Below, piece after piece: positions 46,666-58,673 of a stretch of 64,000 bases of DNA. Below the pieces are notes generated by a model, which worked only from the letters and a program-made list of their open reading frames with translations, was not told the origin of the DNA and searched no databases. Numbering within the stretch: position 1 is the first letter of the stretch; every line of letters begins with the position of its first letter. The stretch is from Ectothiorhodospiraceae bacterium 2226 (lineage in GTDB: Bacteria; Pseudomonadota; Gammaproteobacteria; GCA-013348725). The translations under genes and the position numbers were made by a program. The stretch spans positions 1,104,501 to 1,168,500 of the forward strand of contig CP054689.1 in NCBI GenBank assembly GCA_013348725.1. The letters are read 5' to 3'.

Positions 46666-47594
46666 AGCACGCGCGCCTCGCTGCGCAAAGCGCCGCCGAG
46701 CGCCGCCAGGCAGCGCGCCTGATCACGCGCCGGGGGCGCCTGGTCGGCGGCGACCAACTCATCCAGCGCCAAGCCGCGCACCGGCACCGCGAGCCCATCC
46801 CCCATGGCCTCGGCCAGCCCATCCACGGCCTCCTCGGTGGGCGCAAGCACTGAGCTGCCGATCGGCGGCTGGCTGAAGTGGCTTTCGTAGTAGTCCAGGG
46901 AACGCTGCACCTCGAGGACCAGTTGCTCCCGAGCCGCCGTACCGCGCTCGGCGGCGTTCAGGTCCGCATAGCCGAACTCGAGGCTGCGGGCGAGGTACAG
47001 CGTTCCGCCCTGGGTCAGGGTGATCAGTCCCGCGCGCGCACCGAGCGACAGCATCGCCACGCCGCCCGCGTCGTCGGGCAAGGCCGCCGCGACGTTACGC
47101 TGCGCCATCTCGGGAATGTCGATGGCGGTGAGCTGCAGTCCCGCCCCATGCACGGCCTCGATCTGCGCCTCGACGAGCGCGCGGCGCGCGGCCACCACAT
47201 ACATGACGCGCCCGGGGCCGCGCACCTTCTGGCCCGGTACGTCGAACACATCGAGCACCGCGTCGTCGACGTGGAACTCGAGCATGTCCTTCACCCGCCA
47301 ACGCACCGCCGCCCTGATCTCATCGGGCGGCACGTCGGGGGCCTCCACCCGCAGCACGCCGGCCATTCCCGGCGCGAGCACGCAGACGCACGGCGCCCCA
47401 TTCAGATGCAAGGCACGCACCGTCTGCCGCAGGACCGCCGGACGATCTTGCGGCGCGCAGCTCTCGAAATGGGTGTTCAGCAGACGCGGCGGGTGTTGGC
47501 GGGCCCCCAACTGGACCAGGGCCACCCCGTCGGGGTGCAAGGCGACGCCGACCTGGGTGTGACGGTGCCGCTTGGATTGGGAAAAGACGGACAG
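46662..47594 (-). CDS. mshI: MSHA biogenesis PilM-like protein MshI, CTG start
   Basis: 310 residues, cytoplasmic actin-like fold: VGVALHPDGVALVQLGARQ near the start, AVRWRVKDMLEFHVDDAVLDVF in the middle and LVLEVQRSLDYYESHFSQPP later. It should dock on PilN/MshI2. No ATG, GTG or TTG lies upstream of a TTG at 47540, which would cut the first strand. A CTG at 47594 follows GGAGG by five bases and gives the expected N terminus (MSVFSQSKRHRHTQVGVALH), so it was taken. An in-frame TAA lies 48 bases before it. Confidence 0.85.
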   Translation of the reverse strand: MSVFSQSKRHRHTQVGVALHPDGVALVQLGARQHPPRLLNTHFESCAPQDRPAVLRQTVRALHLNGAPCVCVLAPGMAGVLRVEAPDVPPDEIRAAVRWRVKDMLEFHVDDAVLDVFDVPGQKVRGPGRVMYVVAARRALVEAQIEAVHGAGLQLTAIDIPEMAQRNVAAALPDDAGGVAMLSLGARAGLITLTQGGTLYLARSLEFGYADLNAAERGTAAREQLVLEVQRSLDYYESHFSQPPIGSSVLAPTEEAVDGLAEAMGDGLAVPVRGLALDELVAADQAPPARDQARCLAALGGALRSEARVL

Positions 47595-47700
47595 ACGCGC
47601 CTCCGAATGAGAGTCAATGCCTTGCGCGTCCCAGCGAAAGAAAACTTACTCCGTCCGATGCGGCGTAGGTTTCCATAGCGGCCGCGGCCTGTCAATTACA

Positions 47701-47719
47701 GGAACTGGTTCACAGTTCC
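47701..47719 (-). repeat. Hairpin just after ubiA stop
   Basis: GGAACTG and CAGTTCC pair around five bases, two bases beyond the ubiA stop. A T-run is lacking, so it may be a weak terminator or message end. Confidence 0.4.
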
Positions 47720-47721
47720 GG

Positions 47722-48672
47722 TCAGCCGCGCAGATAATCCAGCACCAAGCCCGCAAACACCGCCAGCCCCAACCAGTGGTTGTTGAGAAAAGCGGCGAAA
47801 CAACCCTTAGGCTGCCGCTGGTGGATCAAAAACTGCTGATACACGGCGAGCGCGCCGGCCACGGCGAGCCCCGCGTAGTAGTACCCCCCGAGTTCGACAC
47901 GCAGCCCGACAACCGCCAGCGTGAGCAACGCGAAGGCGTGCAGCACGCCGATCGCGACCCGATCCATGTCGCCGAACAGCAGGGCCGTGGACTTCACCCC
48001 GATCCGTGCATCGTCGGCCCGATCCACCATCGCGTAGGCGGTGTCGTAGGCCACGGTCCACGCCACCGTGGCCAAGTACAGCAACCACGCCTCCTGCGCG
48101 ACGGCGCCGGTCTGGGCCGCGTAGGCCATCGGCACCGCCCAGGCGAAGGCCATGCCCAGCACCACCTGCGGCAAATGCGTGTAGCGCTTCATGAAGGGGT
48201 ACACCGCGGCCAGCACGAGGCCGCCGACGGACAGCAGAATGGTCAGGCGGTTGAGGGTCAGCACCAACGCGAACGCGGTGACGACGAGCACGATGAACAG
48301 GATCTGCGCCTCGCGCCCGTTCACCGCGCCGGTGGCGAGCGGGCGCTCGCGGGTGCGCGCCACGTGGGGGTCGATATTGCGGTCCGCGTAATCATTGATC
48401 ACGCAGCCGGCCGAGCGCATCAGCACCACGCCCGCCACGAACACCAGCAGCACCCAGGGGTCGGGCCGCCCCTCGCCGGCGATCCACAGCGCCCAGAGGG
48501 TGGGCCAAAGCAATAGGTAGATGCCGATCGGGCGGTCCAAACGCATCAGCCGCCCGTACTGGCCCAGCCGTTCGCGCGCCACCTCCCAGCGCGGTTGTCC
48601 GTGCGCCCGCCAAGTCAGCTTCGCGTTGCGCCGCCACTGCTTGCTCTTGGCGGCCCATACACTAGTTCTCAC
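47722..48672 (-). CDS. ubiA: 4-hydroxybenzoate octaprenyltransferase
   Basis: 316 residues, eight to nine membrane helices. UbiA adds the prenyl tail to 4-hydroxybenzoate in ubiquinone synthesis. Motifs [16 protein letters not shown] (first Asp-rich) and [20 protein letters not shown] (second). Start is GTG, after GGAGG and inside the ubiC end (11-base overlap). Its 25-residue basic N terminus may instead begin later at the Met before RLDRPIG, but the ribosome site supports 48672. Confidence 0.92.
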   Translation of the reverse strand: MRTSVWAAKSKQWRRNAKLTWRAHGQPRWEVARERLGQYGRLMRLDRPIGIYLLLWPTLWALWIAGEGRPDPWVLLVFVAGVVLMRSAGCVINDYADRNIDPHVARTRERPLATGAVNGREAQILFIVLVVTAFALVLTLNRLTILLSVGGLVLAAVYPFMKRYTHLPQVVLGMAFAWAVPMAYAAQTGAVAQEAWLLYLATVAWTVAYDTAYAMVDRADDARIGVKSTALLFGDMDRVAIGVLHAFALLTLAVVGLRVELGGYYYAGLAVAGALAVYQQFLIHQRQPKGCFAAFLNNHWLGLAVFAGLVLDYLRG

Positions 48673-49219
48673 GCCTGCCCTCCCACACCACCGGCAAAAA
48701 GAATTCGCTCACCAACAACCGGCGTCCGCGCAGCACGAACACCGAGCGGCGGCCCCAAAGTGCGGCATCATGCCGGGCCCCCGCCGGCGCATCGGCGCCG
48801 GCCAGCGCGCCGTACTCCACCCGCTCGCGGCGCGTGGCCGGATCGGCGAACAGCACACTGCCGAGGGATCGCTCGCCCAAATGCGCGAGGCGGCGCAGGC
48901 CGCCGCGCAGACTGCGCAGCGGGATCACGGTGCGGGCGTACACCCACGGGGTCGAGCCGCACATCAGGAACACCTCGCGCAGCAAGGCCTGCTCGCCACG
49001 GCCCATGCCGAGCAGGCGCCGCTCGTCCTCGCGCGGGCGCACCCGTCGTTGGCCGAGCAGCGCGACCCGAAATCCCGCGCCGCCGCAGGCCTCCGCCACG
49101 CGGCGGGTGAGCGAGTCGGTACTGGTCAACCAGCCCTCGGCGCCGGCGGGCAGCCGCCGGCGCGGCAGCCGGGAGGGAGGAGACCAGCGGGCAGACCGCC
49201 CGTCGCGGAAGGTGCTCAT
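48662..49219 (-). CDS. ubiC: Chorismate--pyruvate lyase
   Basis: 185 residues. UbiC removes pyruvate from chorismate to give 4-hydroxybenzoate for UbiA. Seen: [18 protein letters not shown], then [20 protein letters not shown] and a late [20 protein letters not shown]. The catalytic Glu/Arg pattern of the family appears kept in REVFL and ART. Directly coupled with ubiA. Begins 50 bases below the recG stop. Confidence 0.9.
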   Translation of the reverse strand: MSTFRDGRSARWSPPSRLPRRRLPAGAEGWLTSTDSLTRRVAEACGGAGFRVALLGQRRVRPREDERRLLGMGRGEQALLREVFLMCGSTPWVYARTVIPLRSLRGGLRRLAHLGERSLGSVLFADPATRRERVEYGALAGADAPAGARHDAALWGRRSVFVLRGRRLLVSEFFLPVVWEGRREN

Positions 49220-49268
49220 GCGGTGTCAGGGAAACCGTGTCGTCGATGTCAGTATCGCGGATGCCGGC

Positions 49269-51362
49269 TTACACGCCGGCGTACACCGCGCCGGGCACCC
49301 AGCGCCGCACCAACGGCGGCACGTGCGCGGGATACTCGGTGCGCAGCCGTTCGGCGACCGCCGGCACCCGCTCGAGCAAGGCCTGGTCGCGCTCCAGGCG
49401 CGCGATGCGCAGTTGTAGCATCCCCGTCTGGCGGGTGCCGAGCACCTCGCCCGGCCCGCGCAGCTCCAGGTCGCGCTGGGCGATGGCAAACCCGTCATTG
49501 GTCTCGCGCAGGGTGCTGAGGCGCTCGCGCGCCAGCGCGGAAAGTGGGCCATGATACATCAGCACGCACGCGCTGGCCGCGGCGCCGCGTCCCACCCGCC
49601 CCCGCAACTGATGCAGCTGCGCCAGCCCCAGACGCTCGGCGTTCTCGATGATCATCAGGCTGGCATTGGGCACATCGACACCGACCTCGATCACGGTGGT
49701 GGCCACCAACAGATCCAGCGCGCCCTGCTTGAAGCGCGCCATCACCGCTTCCTTGTCGGCGCTCTTCAGCCGCCCGTGCACCAGCCCAACGCGCAGCTCC
49801 GGCAGGGCCTCGGTGAGCAGCGCGGCGGTCGCCTCGGCGGCCTGCGCCTGCAGGGCGTCGGATTCCTCGATGAGCGTGCACACCCAGTACGCCTGGCGCC
49901 CGGCCGCGCACGCCTCGCGCACGCGCGCCACCACGTCCTCGCGGCGAGCGTCCGGCACTACCACGGTCTCCACCGGCGTGCGTCCCGGCGGCAGCTCGTC
50001 GATCACGGAGACCTCCAGATCGGCATAGGCGGTCATGGCCAGGGTGCGTGGGATGGGGGTGGCGGTCATGATCAGCTGGTGTGGGTGCAGCCCCTCGCGC
50101 GCGCCCTTCTCGCGCAGCGCGAGGCGCTGATGCACGCCGAAGCGGTGCTGTTCGTCGATCACCACCAGGCCGAGGCGCGCAAAGGCGACCTCCTCCTGGA
50201 ACAGCGCGTGGGTGCCCACCGCGAGCGGCGCCGCGCCCTCGGCCAGCGCCGCCAGCGCGGCTTGGCGTTCACGCGCGCGGGCGCGACCCGCCAGCCACGC
50301 CACCGGCACCCCCAGCGGTTCGAACCAGGCGCGCAGGTTGCGCGCGTGCTGCTCGGCCAGCAGCTCGGTGGGGGCCATCAGCGCGCCCTGCCAGCCGGCA
50401 TCGACCGCGCGCGCCAGCGCCGCCGCCGCCACCACCGTCTTGCCGGAGCCGACGTCGCCCTGCACCAAGCGGTGCATGGGCACCGCGCGCGCGAGGTCGC
50501 GCGCGAGCTCGTCGATCACCCGCCGCTGGGCGCCGGTCAGCGCGAACGGCAGGCCCGCCAGGAAGGCCCGAGTGACCTCGCCGGGGGCCCCGAAAGCGGG
50601 CGCCGTCAGCCGCTCCACCCGATCGCGCAGCGCGCGCAACGACAAGTGCTGGGCGAGCAGCTCCTCGAAAGCCAAGCGCTGCTGGGCCGGATGGCGGCCC
50701 TCCTCCAGCGCCTGCACGCTCACGTCGGGCGGTGGGCCGTGCAGCAGCGCGACCGCCTCGGCCAACGAGGGCAGCGCGAGCTCGGCCCGCACCACGGGAG
50801 GCAGCCACTCGACCAGGCTGTGCGCCGGGCCGCCGCCAAAGCGCAGCGACTCCCCCGCCAAGGCGCGCAAGGCGGGCTGGCTGAGCCCCTCGGTGGCCGG
50901 GTAGATCGGGGTCAGCCGCTCTTCGACCGGCGCCTCCTGGTCGGGCGCCACGCGACGATACTCCGGGTGGATCATCTCCAGCCCCGCGACACCGGCGCGC
51001 ACCTCACCGTAGCAGCGCACCGTGACGCCGCGCGCGAGATTGGCCTGCTGGGCGGCGGAGAAGTGGAAAAAGCGCAGGGTAAGCAGCGCCGAGCCGTCCT
51101 GAATGCGCACCAGCAGCATGCGCCGACGCCCGAAGCGCACCTGCGCCGCGCGCACCTCGCCCTGCACCACGGCCTGATCGCCGGGCCGCAGGGTGGCGAT
51201 GGGGGCCACGCGGGTGCGGTCCTGGTAGCGCAGCGGCAGGTGGAACAGCACATCCTGCACGGTGTGCAGATCGAGCCGGGCGAGGCGCTCGGCCATGCGC
51301 GGGCCGACGCCCTTCAGCTGTGTGACGGGCGCCGCGGCCGCGTCCAGCGCCGCGGTGTGCAC
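49269..51362 (-). CDS. recG: ATP-dependent DNA helicase RecG
   Basis: 697 residues, family length. RecG reverses stalled forks and moves branched DNA. N-terminal wedge/OB domain (VTQLKGVGPRMAERLARL), Walker A GDVGSGKT, DEQH-type box in VVIDEQHRFGV, motif ITATPIPRT and the C-terminal QLRGRVGRG. An in-frame extension runs into ridA to 51542 but a GTG at 51362, four bases after the ridA stop and with GAGG before it, fits the normal start. Confidence 0.95.
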   Translation of the reverse strand: MHTAALDAAAAPVTQLKGVGPRMAERLARLDLHTVQDVLFHLPLRYQDRTRVAPIATLRPGDQAVVQGEVRAAQVRFGRRRMLLVRIQDGSALLTLRFFHFSAAQQANLARGVTVRCYGEVRAGVAGLEMIHPEYRRVAPDQEAPVEERLTPIYPATEGLSQPALRALAGESLRFGGGPAHSLVEWLPPVVRAELALPSLAEAVALLHGPPPDVSVQALEEGRHPAQQRLAFEELLAQHLSLRALRDRVERLTAPAFGAPGEVTRAFLAGLPFALTGAQRRVIDELARDLARAVPMHRLVQGDVGSGKTVVAAAALARAVDAGWQGALMAPTELLAEQHARNLRAWFEPLGVPVAWLAGRARARERQAALAALAEGAAPLAVGTHALFQEEVAFARLGLVVIDEQHRFGVHQRLALREKGAREGLHPHQLIMTATPIPRTLAMTAYADLEVSVIDELPPGRTPVETVVVPDARREDVVARVREACAAGRQAYWVCTLIEESDALQAQAAEATAALLTEALPELRVGLVHGRLKSADKEAVMARFKQGALDLLVATTVIEVGVDVPNASLMIIENAERLGLAQLHQLRGRVGRGAAASACVLMYHGPLSALARERLSTLRETNDGFAIAQRDLELRGPGEVLGTRQTGMLQLRIARLERDQALLERVPAVAERLRTEYPAHVPPLVRRWVPGAVYAGV

Positions 51363-51366
51363 GGCC

Positions 51367-51753
51367 TCAGCCGAGTTCGAGGATCCCGTCCATCTCCACC
51401 GCGGCGCCCTTGGGCAGGGCGGCGACGCCGATGGCCGCGCGCGCCGGATACGGCGCGCTGAAGTACTCGGCCATGACCTCGTTGACCACCGGGAAATGGG
51501 CCAGATCGGTGAGATAGACGTTGAGCTTGACCAGGTCGGCAAGGCTGCCGCCGGCGGCCTCGGCCACTGCGGCGAGGTTGTCGAACACGCGCCGGATCTG
51601 CGCGCCGATGTCGCCGCCCACCAGGTTCATGGTGGCAGGATCGAGCGGAATCTGACCGGACAAATAGACGGTGCTGCCGTGGCGCACGGCCTGCGAGTAG
51701 GTGCCGATGGCGCTCGGCGCGCGGTCGGTCTGGATGATCTGGCGCTGGGACAT
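51367..51753 (-). CDS. ridA: RidA-family enamine/imine deaminase
   Basis: 128 residues, cytoplasmic trimer. RidA removes reactive enamines made by PLP enzymes. Motifs [20 protein letters not shown] and the catalytic Arg region [18 protein letters not shown]. It lies between spoT and recG, as in many gammaproteobacteria; 39 bases after the spoT stop. Confidence 0.94.
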   Translation of the reverse strand: MSQRQIIQTDRAPSAIGTYSQAVRHGSTVYLSGQIPLDPATMNLVGGDIGAQIRRVFDNLAAVAEAAGGSLADLVKLNVYLTDLAHFPVVNEVMAEYFSAPYPARAAIGVAALPKGAAVEMDGILELG

Positions 51754-51792
51754 GGCTGAGGCCTCCGGCGTTCTGCTTATCGTGGTGCGTGG

Positions 51793-53928
51793 TTAGCCGC
51801 GCGCGCGCGTCAGGCGCACGACGTGCTCGATGTGACGAATCCGGCGCATGATACGCGCCAGGTGCGCACGGCCCTGCACCAGCACGGTGAAGGTGAGCGT
51901 GCTGTGGGTGCCGTCGCGCTCTTCGACGTTGACGGTGTCGATGTTGGCGTCCATGTCGGCGATGGCCGCGGCCACCGTGGCGAGCACACCGCGCTGGTTC
52001 ATCACCTCGACGCGCAGCTCCACCGGGTACTCGCCGGTCACCTGCGGCTCCCACTGCACGTCGATCCACTTCTCGGGCCGCTGCCGGAAGTCGGCGATGT
52101 TCTTGCAGTTCTGGGTGTGGATCACGATGCCGCGCCCGGCGCTCAGGAAACCGAGGATCGGGTCGCCGGGGATGGGCCGACAGCACTTGGCGTAAGTCAG
52201 CACCATGCCCTCGGTGCCCTTGATCGCGAGCGGCTCGCCCGAGGCCGGCGGCGCGACCGCCTCCTCCGGCTGGCCGGCGGCGATGGCGCGCGCCACCAGC
52301 ACCGGCATGCGGTTGCCGAGACCGATCTCCTCCAGCAGGTCGTCCAGTCCCTTGATCTGAAGCTCCTTCAGCACCGCGAACACGCGCGCCTCGGGCACGT
52401 CCTCCAGCGAGGTGGCGAACGCTGACAGGCTCTTGTCGAGCAGGCGCCGGCCCAGCATCACCGACTCATCGCGCTTCAGGTTCTTGAGGAAGCTGCGGAT
52501 GGTCGAACGCGCCTTGGCGGTGGTGACGAAATGCAGCCACGCCGGGTTGGGGCGCGCCCCCGTCGAGGTGATGATCTCCACCGTCTGGCCGTTGTGCAGT
52601 GCGGTGCGCAGCGGCATCAGGCGCCGGTCGATCTTGACCGCCACGCAGGCGTTGCCGACGTCGGTGTGCACCGCGTAGGCGAAGTCCACCGCGGTGGCAC
52701 CGCGCGGCAACTCCATGATCTCGCCCTTGGGCGTGAACACGTAGACCTCGTCGGGGAACAGATCGATCTTGACGTTTTCCAGGAACTCCAGCGAGTTGCC
52801 TGCGTTCTGCTGCATCTCCAGCAGGCCGCGCAGCCACTCGCGGGCGCGCGCATGGGCGGTGCTGGTACCGGCCTCGCGGCTCTTGTACAGCCAATGCGCC
52901 GCCACGCCCGCCTCGGCCACCTTGTCCATCTCGCGGGTGCGGATCTGCACCTCGATAGGCACGCCGAAGGGGCTGAACAGCGAGGTGTGCAGCGACTGGT
53001 AGCCGTTCGCCTTGGGGATGGCGATGTAGTCCTTGAAGCGGCCCGGCACCGGTTTATAAAGGTTGTGCACCACGCCGAGGATCCGGTAGCAGGCGTCCAC
53101 ACTGTCGGTGACGATGCGAAAGGCGTACACGTCGGTCACCTCCGCCAGCGACAGACGCTTCTTCACCATCTTCTGGTACAGGCTGTAGAGGTGCTTCTGG
53201 CGCCCGATCACCTGCCCTTCCACCGCCTCCTGGCGCAGGCGCTCCTTGATGGAGTCCTCGATGCGGGTGACGATCTCCTTGCGGTTGCCGCGCGCGCGAC
53301 GCAGGGAATCGGACAGGATGCGGTAGCGCAACGGATAGTGCGCGGCGAAGCCGAGCTCCTCGAGCTCCAGGCGCATGCGGTTCATGCCGAGGCGGTTGGC
53401 GATCGGCGCGTAGATCTCCAGCGTCTCGCGCGCGATACGGCGGCGCTTCTCCGGGCGCATCACGCCCAGGGTGCGCATGTTGTGCAGGCGGTCGGCCAGC
53501 TTGATCAGGATCACGCGGATGTCCTTGACCATCGCCAGCATCATCTTGCGGAAGTTCTCCGCCTGCGCCTCGGCCCGACTCTCGAAGCGAATGGTGGTGA
53601 GCTTACTGACCCCGTCGACGAGTTCCGCCACCTCCTCGCCGAACTCGTCCGCAAGGTGCTCCTTGGCGGTGGGGGTGTCTTCGATCACATCATGGAGGAT
53701 GGCCGCCATGATGCTCTGGTGGTCCATGCGCATCTCGGCGAGCGTGCGCGCGACCTCCAGCGGGTGGTAGATGTAGGGTTCGCCCGACATCCGGTGTTGG
53801 CCCTCGTGGGCCTCGGCGCCGAACAGGTACGCCCGGTATACATCCGCGACCTGCGCCGGCTCGAGATAGGTCTCGAGCATGGCGCATAAATCGCTGATAT
53901 AGAAGACGGGCGCCCGCGGGTGGTTCAT
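51793..53928 (-). CDS. spoT: Bifunctional (p)ppGpp synthase/hydrolase SpoT
   Basis: 711 residues. SpoT makes and breaks (p)ppGpp in response to carbon and lipid stress. Hydrolase HD motif (AAILHDVIEDT near residue 75), synthetase region with GYQSLHTSLF, TGS domain (VYVFTPKGEIMELPRGATAVDFAYAVH) and C-terminal zinc/ACT domains. The ATG at 53928 (MNHPRAPVFYIS) is next to rpoZ, 10 bases away; an extension to 54057 lies inside rpoZ and was rejected. Both enzyme motifs look intact. Confidence 0.95.
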   Translation of the reverse strand: MNHPRAPVFYISDLCAMLETYLEPAQVADVYRAYLFGAEAHEGQHRMSGEPYIYHPLEVARTLAEMRMDHQSIMAAILHDVIEDTPTAKEHLADEFGEEVAELVDGVSKLTTIRFESRAEAQAENFRKMMLAMVKDIRVILIKLADRLHNMRTLGVMRPEKRRRIARETLEIYAPIANRLGMNRMRLELEELGFAAHYPLRYRILSDSLRRARGNRKEIVTRIEDSIKERLRQEAVEGQVIGRQKHLYSLYQKMVKKRLSLAEVTDVYAFRIVTDSVDACYRILGVVHNLYKPVPGRFKDYIAIPKANGYQSLHTSLFSPFGVPIEVQIRTREMDKVAEAGVAAHWLYKSREAGTSTAHARAREWLRGLLEMQQNAGNSLEFLENVKIDLFPDEVYVFTPKGEIMELPRGATAVDFAYAVHTDVGNACVAVKIDRRLMPLRTALHNGQTVEIITSTGARPNPAWLHFVTTAKARSTIRSFLKNLKRDESVMLGRRLLDKSLSAFATSLEDVPEARVFAVLKELQIKGLDDLLEEIGLGNRMPVLVARAIAAGQPEEAVAPPASGEPLAIKGTEGMVLTYAKCCRPIPGDPILGFLSAGRGIVIHTQNCKNIADFRQRPEKWIDVQWEPQVTGEYPVELRVEVMNQRGVLATVAAAIADMDANIDTVNVEERDGTHSTLTFTVLVQGRAHLARIMRRIRHIEHVVRLTRARG

Positions 53929-53938
53929 GGCAGCCGCG

Positions 53939-54208
53939 TCAGGATTCCTGCGGCGGCTGGGGCAGCAGCTCCTCCGGCTCGCTCTCTTCCATCTCCACGA
54001 CCGGGGCGTCGTCCTCATCGAGGATCTTGGGACCGACGTAACCCTCGGCGATCTCACGCAGGGCCACCACGGTGGGCTTGTCGTTCTCCCAGTCGATGTG
54101 CGCGTCCTGTCCCATGGCGAGCTGACGGGCGCGCTTGGTGGCGACCAGGATCAGCTGGAAGCGGTTATCGACATTATCCAGACAGTCTTCGACGGTGATG
54201 CGGGCCAT
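53939..54208 (-). CDS. rpoZ: RNA polymerase omega subunit
   Basis: 89 residues. Omega helps fold and stabilise the beta' subunit. Start [20 protein letters not shown] and the core [14 protein letters not shown] are typical; an acidic tail follows. First gene of rpoZ-spoT-ridA-recG-ubiCA on the minus strand. ppGpp binds at the omega-beta' interface, so pairing with spoT is natural. Confidence 0.95.
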   Translation of the reverse strand: MARITVEDCLDNVDNRFQLILVATKRARQLAMGQDAHIDWENDKPTVVALREIAEGYVGPKILDEDDAPVVEMEESEPEELLPQPPQES

Positions 54209-54358
54209 TGAACCTCCGGTGTTCGCGCGCCGCGGACGGGCACGGACTTAAAATGGCAGCAAAGTGTACTGAAAGCGCCGCCGCGCCGCCAGGGGGCACG
54301 CCGCGCCGTCCTGAACGCAGCAGACCGGAGCGCGCAGGCCGTGGATCACGAAGACGAT

Positions 54359-54377
54359 CGAAAACCACGCTTGTGGT
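54359..54377 (-). terminator. Possible terminator of gmk
   Basis: On the minus strand ACCAC and GTGGT pair around four bases and are followed by TTTT, 37 bases after the gmk stop. The stem is short, so this is tentative. The rest of the 205-base gap to rpoZ shows no gene. Confidence 0.45.
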
Positions 54378-54413
54378 CTGGGCAATCCCCGACGGATTGA
54401 TTCAGACCTTCAA

Positions 54414-55938
<1,525 letters not shown>

Positions 55939-56027
55939 CCGAGCTCCTCGATCGAGATCCGGGTGCCGGCCCCGCCCGCGGCCCCCGCGCTGTGGTACTC
56001 TCCGCGAAAATAGCCGCACGCGCAAAC

Positions 56028-56960
56028 ATGAACAATCTCAGCCTCCCCGCAGGAACCCAAGTCGATCAATACACGGTGCAACGCACGCTGGGCGGCGGGG
56101 GTTTCAGCGTCGTCTATCTGGCCTTGGACGCGCAGGGCACCGAGGTGGTGCTGAAGGAATACCTGCCGAGCAAGCTCGCCACGCGCGCCCCGGACCTCTC
56201 GGTGGCACCGATCGACGACGCCACCGCCGAGCGCCTCGCGCACGGGCGCCGCCTGTTCTTCCAGGAAGCCAGCACGCTGGCCCAGCTCAAGCACCCCAAC
56301 ATCGTAGACGTGACCAGCTGCTTCCGCGCCAACGGCACGGTGTATATGGTCATGACCTACATGCCGGGCCACAATCTGCAGCACTATATCAAGCGCCGCA
56401 AGGGCCTTAGCGAGACCTTTCTGCGCACGGTGTTCCCGCCGCTGCTGGAAGGGTTGAAGGTGATCCACTCGCGCGGCTTGCTGCACCTGGACATCAAGCC
56501 CGGCAACATCCACCTGCGCCAGGGGGGCAGCCCCTTGCTGCTCGACTTCGGCGCGGTGCACGAGATGATGCACAGCCGCCGCCATCAGGCCTCCCAGGTA
56601 CTCACCCCGGGCTTTGCCCCCATCGAGCAGCTCGACCCGAGCGGCTATCTCGGGCCCTGGTCAGACATCTACGCCATTGGGGCCACCCTGCGCACCTGCA
56701 TGGCGGGACAAACGCCGCCCTCGTCCAAGGAGCGCTTCGAACACGACACCATGCGTCCCGCCGCCGAGCTGTACCGCCGCCGCTACAGCGGTGATCTGCT
56801 GCGCGCGGTGGACTGGGCGATGGAGGTCGACCCCATGCTGCGCCCGCAGAACGTCGACGAACTGCTGGAGGTACTCCCGGTCGATACGCTACCGCAGACC
56901 GAGGAGCCGGACACTATGCTCGGGCGCCTGGCCGGCAGCTTCTCCTGGATCAAGGGCTGA
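56028..56960 (+). CDS. Hanks-type Ser/Thr protein kinase
   Basis: 310 residues, soluble. Gly loop LGGGGFSVVYLA, ATP lysine K43 (VVLKEY), catalytic HLDIKPGNIHL (Asp155), DFG at 173-175 and a TPGFAPIEQ segment in place of APE. All key residues are present, so it should be active. Arg before the catalytic Asp is replaced by Leu (HLD, not HRD), as in several bacterial kinases. No sensor or membrane domain. A PP2C phosphatase gene follows after five bases. Target unknown. Confidence 0.93.
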   Translation: MNNLSLPAGTQVDQYTVQRTLGGGGFSVVYLALDAQGTEVVLKEYLPSKLATRAPDLSVAPIDDATAERLAHGRRLFFQEASTLAQLKHPNIVDVTSCFRANGTVYMVMTYMPGHNLQHYIKRRKGLSETFLRTVFPPLLEGLKVIHSRGLLHLDIKPGNIHLRQGGSPLLLDFGAVHEMMHSRRHQASQVLTPGFAPIEQLDPSGYLGPWSDIYAIGATLRTCMAGQTPPSSKERFEHDTMRPAAELYRRRYSGDLLRAVDWAMEVDPMLRPQNVDELLEVLPVDTLPQTEEPDTMLGRLAGSFSWIKG

Positions 56961-56965
56961 GCCGC

Positions 56966-57823
56966 ATGCGCTACGAACTCGGCCAAGCGAGCCGCCTGGG
57001 CAACCGCGCCGCCAACCAGGACCGCTTCGCTTACATCGAACGCGATGACGGGGTGCTATTGGTACTCGCCGACGGCATGGGCGGTCAGGTAGGCGGCGAA
57101 CTGGCGGCGCAACTGCTGGTGGATGTGGCGCGGCGGGACTTCCTCACCGGCCAGGATCTGCTGCAGGCCCCGGAGGATTTTCTCACCGGCATCATCGAGG
57201 ACGCCCACCGGCGCATCGTGGCCTGGGGCGAGAGTCAGCAGCCGCCGGTGCGCCCGGGCAGCACCGCCGTGCTGTGCCTATTGCGCGAAGGCCACGCCTG
57301 CTGGGCGCATGCGGGCGACAGTCGGCTGTACCTGTTCCGCAAGGGCCTGCCGCTGTACCGCACCGATGACCATTCCTACGTCGAGAAGCTCTACCGCGAC
57401 GGGCTCATCTCGCGCGAGCGCCGTCACAGCCATCCGATGCGCAACTACGTGACGCAGTGCATCGGATGCGCCGAGCAGCCCGTGATCGAGTTCCACGCGC
57501 CGGTACGCGTGGAACCGGGGGACGTGCTGCTGCTGTGCTCGGACGGGCTGTGGGGCGGCGTGGACGACGCGCGGATGGGCGCCATGCTCGCCGAAGGCCC
57601 GTTGGAGCTTGCCCTGGACCGCATGGCCGAGCAGGCCGAGCAGCACGCCTACCCGCGCTGCGACAACATCAGCGCGCTGGCGCTGCGCTGGCAGGGCGCC
57701 GCCCCATCGCGCCGCACCGATCGGCATGGCAAGCCCACCCCCGACCCACGCGAGCTCGACGGCGCGATCGAGGAGATCGAGAACGCCATCCGACGCTATG
57801 CGCGCGAGATGAAGAAGGACTGA
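56966..57823 (+). CDS. PP2C-family Ser/Thr phosphatase
   Basis: 285 residues. Metal-binding Asp motifs [15 protein letters not shown] (36-40), [11 protein letters not shown] and [11 protein letters not shown] mark an active PP2C. A C-terminal charged helix ([20 protein letters not shown]) may bind the kinase. It follows the kinase by five bases, a common kinase/phosphatase pair that switches proteins by reversible phosphorylation. It lies between yicC and rph, with no type VI secretion genes near, so a secretion link is not supported here. Confidence 0.93.
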   Translation: MRYELGQASRLGNRAANQDRFAYIERDDGVLLVLADGMGGQVGGELAAQLLVDVARRDFLTGQDLLQAPEDFLTGIIEDAHRRIVAWGESQQPPVRPGSTAVLCLLREGHACWAHAGDSRLYLFRKGLPLYRTDDHSYVEKLYRDGLISRERRHSHPMRNYVTQCIGCAEQPVIEFHAPVRVEPGDVLLLCSDGLWGGVDDARMGAMLAEGPLELALDRMAEQAEQHAYPRCDNISALALRWQGAAPSRRTDRHGKPTPDPRELDGAIEEIENAIRRYAREMKKD

Positions 57824-57878
57824 AGGGAAGGCCTGCGTCACGCCACCCCGACCTGACCGCGACATCGCCCGCTGTCGC

Positions 57879-57908
57879 CGGACATCCGTCGGCGCGGGTG
57901 CGTATAAT
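57879..57908 (+). promoter_or_regulatory. Promoter of rph
   Basis: A perfect -10 TATAAT (57903-57908) and a -35-like CGGACA (57879-57884, four of six) 18 bases away. A start near 57915 leaves about 28 bases before the rph ATG. Confidence 0.65.
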
Positions 57909-57942
57909 GGCCGGTTTCCCGCGAAATCCCAGTGAGGAGCTT

Positions 57943-58662
<720 letters not shown>

Positions 58663-58673
58663 CGGCTGGCTGG

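Noticed and set aside
47701-47719. Firm rho-independent terminator of ubiA
   Set aside because: The stem is good but no T-run follows on the minus strand, so it is listed as a repeat only.
49551-51461. 636-codon plus-strand frame opposite recG
   Set aside because: Antisense shadow; the minus strand carries all RecG motifs.
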